From positions 1,373,185 to 1,437,184 of the forward strand of contig BCKT01000003.1 of assembly GCA_003116875.1 (NCBI GenBank): DNA of 64,000 nt. Reading direction: 5' to 3'. Below are positions 63,175 through 64,000 of the stretch, in pieces. The position numbers and the translations under genes are program-made. The stretch is from Takashimella koratensis (Eukaryota; Basidiomycota; Tremellomycetes; Trichosporonales; Tetragoniomycetaceae). The notes beneath the pieces were generated by a model. It was not told the origin of the DNA. It ran no database searches and worked only from the letters and a program-made list of their open reading frames with translations. The first letter of the stretch is position 1, and every line of letters starts with the position of its first letter.

Positions 63175-63789
63175 TGCCCGTGAGCCACGGAAAAGTAGGC
63201 ATGTTCAATAGCAAATATGTCTACGTCTTCTAGCAAGATGCACCTCGCTCTTCGTGAGGAGTCAGCAGTGCCCCGTTCATCTTGCTGGCTGTATCAGTCC
63301 CGTACTGCTTCATGTCTCGAGAGTCCACAGCAAAGAAACAAAAGGTTGAGCATCATTAAACAAGTGTACTATGTACTATGCGTTATGAAAGAAAGAAATA
63401 TGCGATGGCGATGAGCAGCAAGGCGTAAAGAAAAACACCAGGGCACTGAGGCACTCGGCGGTGAAGGCTGACGGAGGGGACAAGGGGTGTGTCTGGCAGG
63501 AGTCTGGCAGAGATGTCGAGCAAGTTGAGGAAGGGTGAGGTTGGTAGCAAGGTTATGAGAAGAATAGAGGAGAGGGTGTGGCACGCAGGGCAAGAGGAAA
63601 GGGGCCAAGTTTGCAGGAGACTGGGAAAAGTATGATACAGTCATATGTGATGGTTTCAACATTGTTCGAGCAGCGTTCAAAGTCCAGAAGAGTCAAGTGC
63701 AGAATAGGAAGAGAAAGGAGGGTAGGAGATGGGAAGAGAGGGAGGAGAAGGTGAAGCGTAGAGGGAAGGCAAACTCTCAAGCCAACGCA
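63175..63789. other. Promoter of the methyltransferase-like gene and 3' UTR of the next gene
   Basis: A 615-bp spacer between same-strand genes. Purine-rich runs (gaagagagggaggagaaggtgaag, about 63732-63755; gagaggaagagaaaggag-like sequence near 63703) lie near the stop of the downstream partial gene. No gene is recognised. Confidence 0.5.
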
Positions 63790-64000
63790 CTACCGCCTCG
63801 CAGCTGTTGGGCCAGCGTACGACGCGACCCTGCCAAACGCTGCTCGACCAGCACCTAGCGTGCGCGTCTTAGCGGATCCAAAGATGGGCGCCTGGATGGG
63901 CTGTCCAAACCCGAGCCCACCCAGACCGCCTACACTCGCGCCACCGGCACCGGCCAGCCCGGTTCGTGCACACGGGCTATCCGTCTCGGTCTCCTCGCCG
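63790..64000 (-). CDS. C-terminal end of an unrecognised Gly-rich protein (partial)
   Basis: An open frame runs from the window edge to a TAG at 63790-63792. It encodes GEETETDSPCARTGLAGAGG, ASVGGLGGLGFGQPIQAPIFG, SAKTRTLGAGRAAFGR and VASYAGPTAARR. The Gly/Ala-rich composition and a short basic C-terminus are all that can be said. Most of the gene lies beyond the window. The frame has no stop over 210 nt and has GC-rich codon use like its neighbours, which supports real coding. Confidence 0.5.
   Translation of the reverse strand, partial: GEETETDSPCARTGLAGAGGASVGGLGGLGFGQPIQAPIFGSAKTRTLGAGRAAFGRVASYAGPTAARR

Overview
This window comes from an intron-dense, GC-rich basidiomycete yeast, most likely a tremellomycete (Cryptococcus/Trichosporon side of the tree). 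The evidence is the intron style: most introns are about 32-110 nt, start GTGAGT/GTAAGT, have a CTGAC/CTAAC branch site and end in AG. Even very small proteins are split into several exons. Species and order cannot be settled by reading alone. There are no mobile elements, rRNA, convincing tRNA or CRISPR. It looks like an ordinary euchromatic stretch of mostly single-copy housekeeping genes on both strands.

Layout. 1-7.6 kb: 3' part of GID7 (CTLH/GID ubiquitin ligase), CAC1 (large CAF-1 subunit) and TSR3 (18S rRNA modification). 7.8-15.4 kb: HTS1 (histidyl-tRNA synthetase, with a short upstream ORF that overlaps its start), APL6 (AP-3 beta), TFB5 (TFIIH) and the mitochondrial ribosomal protein uL5m. 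15.5-22.1 kb: PNG1 and an F-box/WD40 protein. 23.4-32.4 kb: a cytosolic-type GH31 glycosidase with strongly biased codon use, SEC66 and a USP7-type deubiquitinase. 34.7-38.6 kb: a tiny RAMP4/YSY6 gene whose start codon is a separate exon, the Rab escort protein MRS6 and histone H4. 39.6-49 kb: TRS85 (TRAPP III), histone H1 with one 637-nt intron and a ZCCHC10-like zinc-knuckle/RS protein. 49.2-54.5 kb: three tandem paralogues of a fungal DUF7918-like family. 55.2-64 kb: PMP3 (57 aa over five exons, two of them 18 nt), MSH3, a SAM-methyltransferase-like protein with a hydrophobic C-terminal half, and the C-terminus of an unrecognised Gly-rich protein.

The genes do not form one pathway. Secretory and endosomal traffic (APL6, SEC66, YSY6, MRS6, TRS85), ubiquitin/protein quality control (GID7, F-box, PNG1, USP7) and chromatin/repair (CAC1, H4, H1, TFB5, MSH3) are mixed, as expected for a fungal chromosome. 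The accessory-looking part is the DUF7918-like array. Intergenic sequence carries several TCACGTGA or related CACGTG palindromes (Cbf1/bHLH-type sites) and three short tandem arrays with a 7-bp period. I found nothing that is clearly an undescribed system. The most worthwhile leads are the HTS1 upstream ORF, the two genes with micro-exons, the DUF7918-like array and the odd GH31 active-site motif.
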